Origin: Salegentibacter flavus
GTDB lineage: Bacteria > Bacteroidota > Bacteroidia > Flavobacteriales > Flavobacteriaceae
DNA: 64,000 nt
Direction of reading: 5' to 3'
Assembly (NCBI RefSeq): GCF_900115145.1
Contig: NZ_FOVL01000014.1
Span: forward strand, 1 to 64,000
Under the pieces are notes generated by a model. That model worked only from the letters and a program-made list of their open reading frames with translations, made no database searches and was not told the origin of the DNA. The stretch's first letter is position 1; each line of letters opens with the position of its first letter. The position numbers were made by a program, and so were the translations under genes. Shown here piece after piece: positions 17,029 through 25,589 of the stretch.

Positions 17029-17385
17029 TAAAAAAGACCAAGTAATTTTTTAGTTGTTACAGTTGTGATTTGAATTTTAGAAAAAAATTAATCCTGTCCG
17101 GCTAAGCCTTAAAAAGAAGATACAGCAAAACGGGTAGAGAATGTTGCAAAAAATTCATTGGGGTAGTAAATACTAAAACAACGAGAAATTTCATGTTTTG
17201 GGTTAGGAGGTTTCAAAGGAGTTTTGATTATAGAACTTTGAGGTTTCTCAATCGCCAGATTGCTTCTTCCGATTCAAAATTCTGGATGGCAATGACAGGC
17301 TCATATCGAAATAACTCAAGGTCGGGGTCAAATGAAAGTTAGTAGAATTTCGATTGATAGCTTTCCTGCCTTCAAACGAAAAACT
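17029..17385. other. Intergenic stretch, no gene seen
   Basis: About 357 bases with no credible open frame. The part at 17240-17300 (CAATCGCCAGATTGCTTC ... GGCAATGACAGG) looks like a worn copy of a dispersed intergenic repeat, but without other copies here this cannot be shown. Confidence 0.4.
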
Positions 17386-19155
17386 TTATATAGGCCACAC
17401 CCACATAATCATTGGAATACCCACCAGGACAATGATTACTTCCAACGGAAGCCCCATGCGCCAATAATCGGTAAATTTGTAACCACCAGGTCCCATTACC
17501 AAGGTATTAGACTGGTGACCTATGGGAGTTAAGAATGCACAAGAACCACCAACGGCTACTGCCATAAGAAAAGGATCTATTGAATAACCTAACCCATTGG
17601 CAACACCAACCGCAATTGGAGCCATTAATACCACCGTTGCAGCATTGTTTATGATATCTGACAGAAACATTGTAATAACGAGAATAATGGTAAGCATTGC
17701 CCAGGCAGGCATCGTTTCCCCTAATTCAAGGACCCAGGAGGCAATGAGATTTGCTCCACCACTGGTTTCCAGAGCAACTCCCACAGGTATCATAGCCCCC
17801 AGCAAGACAATCACCGGCCAGTCAACACTTGTATATACATTTTTTATGGGAAGAACTCCGCTTAATACCATCCCTACTGCAGCCATTGAGAATGCCACCT
17901 GCACAGGGAGCAATCTTGTAACTACAAGAGTTACAGATAGGATGAAAATGCCCATAGCCAAAAGGATCTTTGTCTGGTAACCAATGCGTAAACTACGCTG
18001 AGCTAAAGGTAAACAGCCCATATATTTTATGGTATCATTAAGCACCTGCTCACGCCCCTGGAGCAGCAAAACATCTCCTGTTTGAAAGACAATCTTGTTT
18101 AATCGCCGGCGAATACGTTTTTCGCGACGGGCGATCGCAACCAAATTGATACCATACCGGCTGCGAAAATGTAAATCGGAGACTGTGCGCCCTATTAAGG
18201 AGGAATCTGCCATTACCACCGCTTCAGCAACCATGATCTTATCAGATCCTTCGGCATCTTTTAAGAATTTCTTATCCCCAACCAATTTAACCTTGGTATC
18301 TTCGATAAATGTTTTAAGGTCATCCGCATCTGTTTCAAGAAGAATTATATCTTTTTTAAGCAATACATAATTGATTTCAGGGGCATGAATGAGTTTATTA
18401 TCCCTTACCAAACCGAAAACCTGCACATCGGTATCTGAGATATCTGCCAATTCCGAAATAGGTTTTCCAATGACTTTCGAATCTTCAACAACTTCAACTT
18501 CTGTAATATAATCATCAATATCGAAACTATTTTCATCAGACTTCTTCCCGATTCTTTTTGGTAACAGCCGCCATCCAATAAGGACAATAAAAACAAGTCC
18601 AGAAAGCATAATTGTTAAACCCACCGGAGAAAAATCAAACATATTGAAAGGTTCTCCAATTACTTCAGCACGGAATGTTGCTATAATAATATTTGGAGGT
18701 GTTCCGATTAAAGTTGTCATACCTCCAAGTAAAGATGCAAACGCTATCGGCATTAATATGTAGGAGGGCGGATTACCACTTTTACGTGCCAAATGTATTG
18801 CGATGGGCATCGTTATCGCCAGGGCTCCCACATTGTTCATAAAGGCGGATGCTACTGCAACCAAAAGTGAAAGCACCAGGATCTGTACCAGTAGTTGATC
18901 ACCGATCTTCATAATCCATTTACCCAACACGTCAATCAGCCCCGAAAACTCAAAGGCTTTTCCAATGATTAATACCGATGCCACTGTTATTACTGCAGGG
19001 TGACCAAACCCTGAAAAGGCCTGAGCAGGATCAATTATACCAGTTACAATAAGGATGAAAAGTGCTATCAACGCCACAAAATCATGACGAATACGACCCC
19101 AGGCAAACAGGCCAACCGTGAGGATAAGGGTTCCGAAAACAATATTATGAGTCAT
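17386..19155 (-). CDS. SLC13/DASS-type permease with two RCK (TrkA-C) domains
   Basis: 589 aa. Membrane segments form two halves (about 1-195 and 400-589) with the paired motifs M-N-N-V-G-A-L-A and I-G-T-P-P-N in the first and I-N-N-A-A-T and T-P-I-G-H-Q-S-N in the second, as in SLC13 anion transporters. Between them lie two soluble RCK-C domains (about 212-295 and 298-385), which bind small ligands in related proteins and may gate transport. Likely substrates are sulfate, dicarboxylates or other small anions; sequence does not decide. Single gene. Confidence 0.9.
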   Translation of the reverse strand: MTHNIVFGTLILTVGLFAWGRIRHDFVALIALFILIVTGIIDPAQAFSGFGHPAVITVASVLIIGKAFEFSGLIDVLGKWIMKIGDQLLVQILVLSLLVAVASAFMNNVGALAITMPIAIHLARKSGNPPSYILMPIAFASLLGGMTTLIGTPPNIIIATFRAEVIGEPFNMFDFSPVGLTIMLSGLVFIVLIGWRLLPKRIGKKSDENSFDIDDYITEVEVVEDSKVIGKPISELADISDTDVQVFGLVRDNKLIHAPEINYVLLKKDIILLETDADDLKTFIEDTKVKLVGDKKFLKDAEGSDKIMVAEAVVMADSSLIGRTVSDLHFRSRYGINLVAIARREKRIRRRLNKIVFQTGDVLLLQGREQVLNDTIKYMGCLPLAQRSLRIGYQTKILLAMGIFILSVTLVVTRLLPVQVAFSMAAVGMVLSGVLPIKNVYTSVDWPVIVLLGAMIPVGVALETSGGANLIASWVLELGETMPAWAMLTIILVITMFLSDIINNAATVVLMAPIAVGVANGLGYSIDPFLMAVAVGGSCAFLTPIGHQSNTLVMGPGGYKFTDYWRMGLPLEVIIVLVGIPMIMWVWPI

Positions 19156-19269
19156 TTGGATAAATTAAAATCAATTTTGACATCAATACTGATTATTAAA
19201 TTTAACCATTGTTAACATATATCTTCAATTCCATACCATTTAATTCATAGATAGCTATTGTTTTTTAAT

Positions 19270-19734
19270 CATTAGTGTCCGGTTAATATTTTCCTTTGGA
19301 TTTCCCGCTTTATAGTAATTTGGTTTTACCACAAACTTTATTACTATGAATAAAAGTACACACTTTAGCGGACATCCCATACTCTAGCAAAACTTTCCCC
19401 GGAAGTATTTTCTGGGCCATAGCCCAAATGCCATTAAAATTCAGATTTGTTGCGGATTGATTGTACAACTGCTGATGCTGGTGGTGCAAAAAAGGATCAA
19501 GAAAACCTAGGCTTATTCAAATATGATCTCCATGGTGCGCCTACACCTGATAAGTTATATAAACCTGTTCATTTTTTTCAAAAATCCTTCCCAAAAAGGG
19601 ACTATCTCACTAGCAAACTTCCAGATATACAGCTTTCATTCTTCTAGTTCCACCAAGCTATTTGGGTAGGAGCTAAAAAAGACGACTTTATTGAACTGTT
19701 TAATCTAAATCCGGGTTTTTACCGGACACTAATG
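19270..19734 (+). mobile_element. Internally deleted IS4-family element with intact inverted ends (MITE-like relic)
   Basis: Terminal inverted repeats CATTAGTGTCCGGT (19270-19283) and ACCGGACACTAATG (19721-19734) are perfect over 14 bases. Between them is the start and end of an IS4-type transposase with the catalytic middle missing. A full element of this group is over 1 kb; this one is 465 bases. I cannot see a convincing target-site duplication. Confidence 0.82.
19346..19647 (+). pseudogene. IS4-family (DUF4372-type) transposase remnant
   Basis: From ATG 19346 the frame reads M-N-K-S-T-H-F-S-G-H-P-I-L, the conserved N-terminus of this transposase group, then a TAG at 19385. The same frame continues with H-S-P-N-A-I-K-I-Q-I, then Q-L-L-M-L-V-V-Q-K-R-I-K-K-T, another stop, and A-Y-S-N-M-I-S-M-V-R-L-H-L, which is the C-terminal segment. 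A frameshift then leads to the end P-D-I-Q-L-S-F-F. The DDE catalytic core is gone, so it cannot be active. Confidence 0.8.
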
Positions 19735-19779
19735 AAAAGAATAAGTTTTGTAGATTTAATTTCAAGGAATATATTTTAA

Positions 19780-19858
19780 GGTCATTCTGAATTGATTTCA
19801 GAATCTCACTTGAAGTTTACTGTAAAGGATGAGATTCCGGATCGAGCCCGGAATGAAC
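19780..19858. repeat. Dispersed palindromic intergenic repeat, copy 1
   Basis: Begins GGTCATTCTGAA, has TTCAGAATCTC near the left and GAGATTCCGGATC near the centre, and ends CCCGGAATGA. It shares TTTACtGTAAAGGATGA with copy 2. It can fold as two stems. Confidence 0.75.
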
Positions 19859-19871
19859 GGTTCCATTCAAA

Positions 19872-19978
19872 GGTCATTCTGAACTTGATTAAGAATCTAA
19901 CTCCTTTAGACTTGCATTGTTATATTTATATCGAAGTTTACCGTAAAGGATGAAATCCCGGATCAAGTCCGGGATGAC
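19872..19978. repeat. Dispersed palindromic intergenic repeat, copy 2
   Basis: Same ends as copy 1 (GGTCATTCTGAAC ... CCGGGATGAC) and the shared middle GAAGTTTACCGTAAAGGATG, but with about 28 extra bases in the left half (CTCCTTTAGACTTGCATTGT and on). Confidence 0.75.
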
Positions 19979-19994
19979 GATAGAATATTTTCCA

Positions 19995-20022
19995 TAAAAA
20001 AAACCGCCCAGAAGGCGGTTTT
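19995..20022 (-). terminator. Terminator of sucC
   Basis: AACCGCC (20002-20008) and GGCGGTT (20014-20020) with eight T on the minus strand follow sucC. Confidence 0.9.
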
Positions 20023-20047
20023 CAGAAATCATATTTTCTCCAGATTA

Positions 20048-21241
20048 TTAGCTAAGTACTTCCTGTACTTTATCGGCTGCTTCCTGGAATTCTACGGCAG
20101 AATGAATTTTCAATCCGCTGTTGTCTATTAGTTCTTTTGCGATATCGGCATTGGTTCCCTGCAAACGCACAATTATTGGCACATTTACTTTATCTCCAAG
20201 GTTTTTGTAGGCATCAATGATTCCCTGTGCCACACGGTCACAACGAACAATACCTCCAAAGATATTTACCAAAATAGCTTCTACTTTATCGTCTTTCAGA
20301 ATAATTCTAAAAGCTTCTTCTACCCTTTTGGCATCTGCAGTACCTCCAACATCAAGGAAGTTTGCAGGTTCTCCACCCGCCTGCTTGATAAGGTCCATCG
20401 TTGCCATTGCAAGTCCGGCGCCGTTTACCATACAACCAACATTTCCATCAAGGTCTACATAGTTTAGGCCTACTTCCCTGGCTTCTACTTCGGTTGGATT
20501 CTCTTCACGAATGTCACGCATTTCTGCATAATCCTTATGACGGAAAAGCGCGTTATCGTCAAGCGTTACTTTAGCATCTACGGCAAGGATCTTGTCATCG
20601 CTGGTTTTAAGTACCGGGTTGATCTCAAAAAGAGAAGAATCAGATTTTTCAAAAGCGGTGTAAAGCGCGGTCACGAATTTCACCATTTCTTTAAAAGCTG
20701 TGCCACTAAGACCTAAATTAAAAGCCACGCGACGTGCCTGGAAAGGAAGCAATCCTACGGTAGGATCAATCTCTTCGGTGAAGATAAGGTGCGGAGTCTT
20801 CTCGGCAACGCTCTCAATATCTACTCCACCTTCGGTAGAATACATGATCATATTTCTTCCGGTAGCACGGTTAAGCAATACCGACATATAGATCTCTGAG
20901 GTCTCGCTGTCTCCGGGATAATAAACATCTTCGGCAACAAGTACCTGGTGTACTTTTTTCCCTTCGGCTGAAGTTTGCGGAGTTACCAGGTTCATCCCGA
21001 TAATATCTCCTGCGATTTCTTCAACTTCTTTCAGGTTTTTGGCAAGTTTAACCCCGCCACCTTTACCACGGCCACCGGCATGTACCTGGGCTTTGATCAC
21101 GTGCCATCCGGTTCCGGTTTGTTCGGTTAATTCTTTGGCTGCGTTCACGGCCTCGGTAGCATTATGTGCTACGATCCCACGCTGAATGCGGACTCCAAAA
21201 CTATTTAAAATCTCTTTTCCTTGATATTCGTGTATGTTCAT
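20048..21241 (-). CDS. sucC: Succinate-CoA ligase, beta subunit
   Basis: 397 aa, full length. The start M-N-I-H-E-Y-Q-G-K-E-I-L, the ATP-grasp domain with K-A-Q-V-H-A-G-G-R-G-K-G-G-G-V and F-E-I-N-P, and the CoA-ligase half with G-L-A-M-A-T-M-D and F-G-G-I-V-R-C-D are diagnostic. It forms the nucleotide-binding subunit of the TCA-cycle enzyme that makes ATP or GTP from succinyl-CoA. The alpha subunit gene (sucD) is not adjacent, so the two are split in this genome. Its own promoter and terminator are visible. Confidence 0.98.
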   Translation of the reverse strand: MNIHEYQGKEILNSFGVRIQRGIVAHNATEAVNAAKELTEQTGTGWHVIKAQVHAGGRGKGGGVKLAKNLKEVEEIAGDIIGMNLVTPQTSAEGKKVHQVLVAEDVYYPGDSETSEIYMSVLLNRATGRNMIMYSTEGGVDIESVAEKTPHLIFTEEIDPTVGLLPFQARRVAFNLGLSGTAFKEMVKFVTALYTAFEKSDSSLFEINPVLKTSDDKILAVDAKVTLDDNALFRHKDYAEMRDIREENPTEVEAREVGLNYVDLDGNVGCMVNGAGLAMATMDLIKQAGGEPANFLDVGGTADAKRVEEAFRIILKDDKVEAILVNIFGGIVRCDRVAQGIIDAYKNLGDKVNVPIIVRLQGTNADIAKELIDNSGLKIHSAVEFQEAADKVQEVLS

Positions 21242-21275
21242 AATCAGGTATTTCTTCAGATTTAATTACGGTAAA

Positions 21276-21307
21276 CAAAAGTAACAAAACCAAAAGTATT
21301 GTACCAA
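21276..21307 (-). promoter_or_regulatory. sucC promoter
   Basis: On the minus strand TTG (21307-21305), a 21-base spacer and TACTTTTG (21283-21276) fit the Bacteroidota TTG / TAnnTTTG consensus. The leader would be roughly 30 bases. Confidence 0.7.
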
Positions 21308-21516
21308 TCTTTTTTCCTTTAATAATGCAGGTTTCCACAGGAAGCAAATATTTGATCTGCCGAGGAATAATCCTCTATAATAGTACCTTTAAATAACCAA
21401 ACCAAGTTTCTTTGTATTCCTAAGAAAACAATTTAGAGGAATTCGTTATTTTTGAGACTTGTGCTTGCGGGAGTTTTATTTTCTCCTGTATTTTGCGACT
21501 TAATATTTATCCCTAT

Positions 21517-22740
21517 ATGACCAATCAAGACCTGCTGGCCATTGCCAAAGAATTTGAAAGCCCTGTATATGTTTATGATGCCGAAAAGATCGCTTTTCAG
21601 TATAATCGGCTAAAAAATGCGTTTAGCGAAATAGAAGACCTACGTATTCATTACGCGGTAAAAGCACTTTCCAATATTTCTATTCTGAAGTATCTTAATT
21701 CTATGGGCTGCGGACTCGATACGGTATCGGTACAGGAAGTGATGCTGGGACTAAAAGCGGGAGTAGCCCCTAAGGATATTATCTATACTCCCAACGGCGT
21801 TTCCCTTGAGGAGATCGAGGAAGTGGTAGAGCTGGGAGCCCAGATCAATATCGATAACCTTTCCATCCTGGAACAGTTTGGAGCCAAGCATCCTGAGGTG
21901 CCGGTTTGTATTCGAATAAATCCGCATATTCTCGCAGGGGGAAATGCCAAGATCTCAGTTGGTCATGTAGATTCCAAGTTCGGGATCTCTATTCACCAGA
22001 TGCCGCTTCTATTGCGCATCGTTGAAAATACAGGGATGAATATCAACGGAATTCACATGCATACTGGCAGCGACATTCTGGATATTGAAGTATTTCTGCG
22101 TGCCTCCGAAATACTTTTTGATGCGGCAAAAAACTTCAAGAACCTTTCATTCCTGGATTTTGGGAGTGGATTTAAAGTGCCCTATACTGCAGGCGACATA
22201 GAAACCGATATTGAAGAACTGGGAGAAAAGCTCACCCATAGGTTCAAGGATTTCTGCAAGGATTATGGCCGCGAGCTCACCCTTGTTTTCGAACCCGGAA
22301 AGTTCCTGGTTAGCGAAGCCGGTAAATTTCTCGCCCGGGTTAATGTGATCAAGCAAACCACCTCTACGGTTTTTGCAGGGGTAGATTCAGGTTTTAATCA
22401 CCTTATTCGACCTATGTTCTATGGCTCTCATCACGATATTCATAACATCTCCAACCCTGAAGGCAAGCAGCGGTTTTACTCGGTGGTGGGTTATATCTGC
22501 GAAACCGATACTTTTGCCAACAACCGCCGTATCGCAGAGATCACGGAGGGAGATGTATTGGCTTTCAGCAATGCCGGGGCTTATTCCTTTTCTATGGCCA
22601 GCAATTTCAATTCCCGATATCGTCCTGCGGAAGTATTGTGGTATAACGGAAAAGCTCATTTGATAAGGGAAAGAGAGACTTTTGAAGACCTGTTAAGGCA
22701 TCAAGTGGTGATCGATCTTGAAACGATTACTTCGGAATAG
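21517..22740 (+). CDS. lysA: Diaminopimelate decarboxylase
   Basis: 407 aa from ATG 21517; a TTG eight codons upstream is in frame but less likely. The PLP lysine lies in H-Y-A-V-K-A-L-S-N. Substrate motifs are G-I-H-M-H-T-G-S-D-I, L-D-F-G-S-G-F-K-V-P, E-P-G-K-F-L-V and C-E-T-D-T-F. This fold III decarboxylase converts meso-diaminopimelate to lysine. A TATTTTTG box at 21447-21454 might be its -7 element, although no TTG is at the right distance. It is divergent from sucC. Confidence 0.96.
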   Translation: MTNQDLLAIAKEFESPVYVYDAEKIAFQYNRLKNAFSEIEDLRIHYAVKALSNISILKYLNSMGCGLDTVSVQEVMLGLKAGVAPKDIIYTPNGVSLEEIEEVVELGAQINIDNLSILEQFGAKHPEVPVCIRINPHILAGGNAKISVGHVDSKFGISIHQMPLLLRIVENTGMNINGIHMHTGSDILDIEVFLRASEILFDAAKNFKNLSFLDFGSGFKVPYTAGDIETDIEELGEKLTHRFKDFCKDYGRELTLVFEPGKFLVSEAGKFLARVNVIKQTTSTVFAGVDSGFNHLIRPMFYGSHHDIHNISNPEGKQRFYSVVGYICETDTFANNRRIAEITEGDVLAFSNAGAYSFSMASNFNSRYRPAEVLWYNGKAHLIRERETFEDLLRHQVVIDLETITSE

Positions 22741-22820
22741 ACTTTCATCAGATATTTAAATCGCTAAAAAGGAAAGTAATGGGTTTTGCTTAACTTTCCC
22801 TTCGGAAAAAAACCTGCCCG

Positions 22821-23381
22821 ATGAGCCTGTATTTTATCGCCATTCTCCCACCTGAAGCTCTGAGCAATCGCATCAAAAAGCTGAAACTGGAGCTTGCTGA
22901 AAATTACCAGGCTCGGCGTGCGCTAAAACTCCCGGCACATATCACGCTTCAAATTCCGTTCAGAATGAGCAAGACCAGGGAAGAAAAACTACATAAAATT
23001 CTGAGAGATTTCGCCGAAAACCAAGAACCTTTTGAGATAAAGACAGCGGGTTTTGGAAGGTTTTCACGCAAAGTTCTGTTTATAGCCATAGCCGAAAATC
23101 CAGAAATGGTCCAGCTCCACCAGAAACTGCAAAAAAGTCTTGACAAAAATCTTCGGTTAAAAGAAAATGAAAAAGGCAACAACTTTCACCCACACTTTAC
23201 TTTGGCCACCCGTGACCTCAGCATCAAAAACTTTGAACCTGCCTGGAAGGAACTTAAAGATCGAGGGTTCAAGGCTTCTTTTACTGCAGAAAGTCTGGTG
23301 CTTTTTAAACATAACGGCAAAACCTGGGATTGTTTTGGAGAGTTTTTTTTTAACAAGCCCTCCACAACTACAAGTAATTAA
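22821..23381 (+). CDS. 2H phosphoesterase, 2'-5' RNA ligase (ThpR)-like
   Basis: 186 aa. Two H-x-T/S-type motifs, H-I-T-L-Q-I-P-F near residue 40 and H-F-T-L-A-T-R near residue 124, define the 2H superfamily. The start S-L-Y-F-I-A-I-L-P-P matches the RNA ligase/cyclic phosphodiesterase branch. It could hydrolyse 2',3'-cyclic phosphates or ligate RNA ends; the cellular role is unknown. Its stop codon interlocks with that of the convergent phosphoesterase gene (four shared bases). Confidence 0.87.
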   Translation: MSLYFIAILPPEALSNRIKKLKLELAENYQARRALKLPAHITLQIPFRMSKTREEKLHKILRDFAENQEPFEIKTAGFGRFSRKVLFIAIAENPEMVQLHQKLQKSLDKNLRLKENEKGNNFHPHFTLATRDLSIKNFEPAWKELKDRGFKASFTAESLVLFKHNGKTWDCFGEFFFNKPSTTTSN

Positions 23382-24826
23382 ACTGCTTCAAAGGTTCCAA
23401 ATATTTCTGCAGAAACCGGGGATTTTGTATTCAGGTATTTTTGCAATGCGTCAACTGCCCGAATCCCACTTTTAGCCCTTTCTTTACCGTATTTTCCCGG
23501 GACACCCTGCGAGGTTACATAGCAGGCCGTATAATTTTCCTCCGGGTTAATCGGCTCCTCCCCTATGAATAATTTTTGAATACGGGTAGCGGTACCCACC
23601 TCAATTTTAATATAGGCCTTTAAGCCAAGGCAGCGCTTAACAAAGCCTCCTTGTTGCTTATAGGCATCCCCCGAAAAAGTCTTCTCAAGATTTTCCTCCA
23701 ACATATCCAGAATTTCACGACCTGTTAGTATTACTGTTTCTATCACGGGGTTGACGGGAATAATATTGTGCAAATCATTATTGGTTATTGATCCGGGAAC
23801 TATAGGTGCACCATATCTCCATCCATTAGAAAAAGCCAACTGTGACCCGGTAGCCATTAACATGGCTTGTAGCAAAAGATTATCCATAGAGGATTCCAGG
23901 ATATTGTTCCTATCTAATGCCTTAGTTGTTTCTCCAGCTTTTTTATTCAAATATTCCCGATATGGCAACAAAGCATTTTCAATTTGCTTTTTCAATTCCT
24001 GATCTTCCGGAAACTCTAGAGTTACTTCTACAAGTTCAAAATTCACATCCTTAATTTTCTTATCCTGAAGTGTTACATCCAGTCTTCCCAAAAAAGAGCC
24101 ATGACAGCCAGATTCAATCATTATAGTATTTCCAACCTTCACCATTGATTCGGTGCGATAGTGAGTATGACTGCTTAAGCATATATCAACCCCCTCAACT
24201 TCTTTCATCAATTTCAGATTTTGCGGGAATCCAAGATGTGATATCAAAACAATTACATCTGCTTTTTCCTGCTCTTTAAGAGTTTGAATATGTTTTGGTA
24301 ATTCTTCATTACCCAGAGTAAAATAAATTCCTTTGCTAAAATGGGCAGGCATTGTTTTATCCACAATATTAGAAGCAATGCCAATAACAGCTACTTTAAT
24401 CCCTTCGATCTCTTTAATGATCCAGGGTTTGTAAAGTAATTCGTTAGTTTCTTTATCATAAACATTTATAGCTAACATGGGATAATTCAACTCTGCCGTA
24501 ATTTCCTTAAAACGTTCCGGGCCGTATGCGAAATCCCAATGAGCTGTCATAGCATCCAAACCGAGATGGTTAAGGATAGATACTAAAATTTCTCCTTTGG
24601 TTTGAACTACGGGATAGGTTCCGTGAAAAGTATCTCCCCCGTCCAGGGCTATTACCGCTCCCTGTTTTTCTTCACGTATTTTTTTTAAATATTGAGAAAT
24701 CCGGGTATAACCGCCTGCTTTGCGATATAGCTTTTGCCCCTTTTCCCAAAACATTTCCTGATGAGACTCCATGTACCCATGCACATCAGTGATTTGTATA
24801 AGGCTAAATTCTTTTAAATTTTCCAT
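23378..24826 (-). CDS. Calcineurin-like phosphoesterase with 5'-nucleotidase C-terminal domain, SoxB-like
   Basis: 482 aa, two domains. The N-terminal metallophosphatase part has D14-x-H16, G-G-D-T (D65), I-S-H-L-G and S-S-H-T-H. The usual G-N-H-D/E motif reads A-H-W-D-F here, a substitution I associate with the SoxB-type branch. The C-terminal 5'-nucleotidase domain starts near residue 290 (N-N-L-L-L-Q-A-M). Most relatives are exported, but this one lacks any signal peptide, so it should act in the cytoplasm. Substrate unknown. No sox genes are nearby, so thiosulfate oxidation is not implied. Confidence 0.85.
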   Translation of the reverse strand: MENLKEFSLIQITDVHGYMESHQEMFWEKGQKLYRKAGGYTRISQYLKKIREEKQGAVIALDGGDTFHGTYPVVQTKGEILVSILNHLGLDAMTAHWDFAYGPERFKEITAELNYPMLAINVYDKETNELLYKPWIIKEIEGIKVAVIGIASNIVDKTMPAHFSKGIYFTLGNEELPKHIQTLKEQEKADVIVLISHLGFPQNLKLMKEVEGVDICLSSHTHYRTESMVKVGNTIMIESGCHGSFLGRLDVTLQDKKIKDVNFELVEVTLEFPEDQELKKQIENALLPYREYLNKKAGETTKALDRNNILESSMDNLLLQAMLMATGSQLAFSNGWRYGAPIVPGSITNNDLHNIIPVNPVIETVILTGREILDMLEENLEKTFSGDAYKQQGGFVKRCLGLKAYIKIEVGTATRIQKLFIGEEPINPEENYTACYVTSQGVPGKYGKERAKSGIRAVDALQKYLNTKSPVSAEIFGTFEAV

Positions 24827-25025
24827 AAGATATTTGCCGTTTAAAAATTGGCTTAATTTTTCTGTGTAGGTTTCGCTTATTGTGGGGGAAGAATTAAATT
24901 TATGAATTTATGACGAGAAGTCATACCTCCGGCAACACTAACTACAAAAGCATTCAAACAGATTATTAAGGCAGTTTAATTGGTCATAGGTTTCAATTCC
25001 GGGGTAAAAGATTTCGAAATTATAC

Positions 25026-25065
25026 AAAAAAAACGGCCGCTCTTACATTAATTGTAAGAGGGCCG
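25026..25065 (-). terminator. Terminator of the HMA gene
   Basis: A long stem (CGGCC-G-CTCTTAC with GTAAGAG-GGCCG, 25034-25065) with eight T on the minus strand. Confidence 0.9.
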
Positions 25066-25094
25066 GGAATGATTTAAAAATCTTTTGCTGTTTA

Positions 25095-25358
25095 CTAAAA
25101 TTTGCCGCTGGCACAGCTTACCATTGAGCTGGCTTTTGACATAAGAGAGTTCTTATCATCTATTTCAGGATACCCCAGTTTTTTCAACTTGTCTTTAACC
25201 TTAACTGCATCTTCCGGCTCTGTATATTGAAATGAAACAGCAGAGGTTTCTTTATCTACCTGTACATTATCGATATTTTCCATTTCTGAAATTTTTGTAG
25301 TAATTGTATTTACACAACCACCGCACCTTAAATTTTGTACTGTTATAGTCTTTTCCAT
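25095..25358 (-). CDS. Heavy-metal-associated (HMA) domain protein, copper chaperone-like
   Basis: 87 aa. The HMA fold covers about residues 1-70 with the metal motif L-R-C-G-G-C (Cys12, Cys15), like CopZ. A C-terminal tail with Cys82 (V-S-C-A-S-G-K-F) is extra. It probably binds Cu(I) in the cytoplasm; delivery to a copper ATPase or sensor is inferred from the family, as no such gene is in the window. Its promoter has a TATTTTTG box with a CRP/FNR-type palindrome centred about 40 bases upstream of the expected start. Confidence 0.9.
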   Translation of the reverse strand: MEKTITVQNLRCGGCVNTITTKISEMENIDNVQVDKETSAVSFQYTEPEDAVKVKDKLKKLGYPEIDDKNSLMSKASSMVSCASGKF

Positions 25359-25407
25359 ATTTATATAATGAATTATTTCAGGTTAAGTATATATATTATA
25401 TTTTTTT

Positions 25408-25415
25408 CAAAAATA
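25408..25415 (-). promoter_or_regulatory. -7 box of the HMA gene
   Basis: TATTTTTG on the minus strand matches TAnnTTTG exactly. No TTG -33 box is present; the palindrome at 25437-25452 takes its place, as in activator-dependent promoters. Confidence 0.6.
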
Positions 25416-25436
25416 ACATTCACTAGAGGCGGGGAT

Positions 25437-25452
25437 TGTAACATATGTTACA
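25437..25452. promoter_or_regulatory. CRP/FNR-type operator palindrome
   Basis: TGTAACATATGTTACA is a perfect 16-base palindrome. Its centre (25444.5) is about 33 bases upstream of the middle of the HMA -7 box, so about position -41 from the expected start, the classic activator spacing of CRP/FNR regulators. The regulator is not encoded here. Confidence 0.6.
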
Positions 25453-25502
25453 GATCGTCACTCTAAAAATACAAAAAAAGGTCTTTTACTTTTTTACATT
25501 TC

Positions 25503-25537
25503 AGTATTTCCCACAGCGAATTTTCGTAGGAAATACT
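25503..25537. repeat. 9-base inverted repeat upstream of the kinase-like gene
   Basis: AGTATTTCC (25503-25511) and GGAAATACT (25529-25537) are exact inverted copies with a 17-base spacer. No T run follows. An operator or leader hairpin is possible. Confidence 0.5.
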
Positions 25538-25589
25538 CCTCAGGTTCCTCTTAAAATCCTAATTTTACTGCTCGAAACCAATGCCGCCA

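Noticed and set aside
19447-19647. Plus-strand open frame of 66 codons
   Set aside because: It is an out-of-frame piece of the IS4 transposase relic; only its last residues match the true C-terminus after a frameshift.
21360-21516. Lysine riboswitch ahead of lysA
   Set aside because: The leader is too short and AT-rich, and no conserved multi-helix junction is visible.
25581-25589. ATG three codons upstream for the kinase-like protein
   Set aside because: Not excluded, but M-K-K directly before the membrane segment is the usual pattern; the choice does not change the reading.
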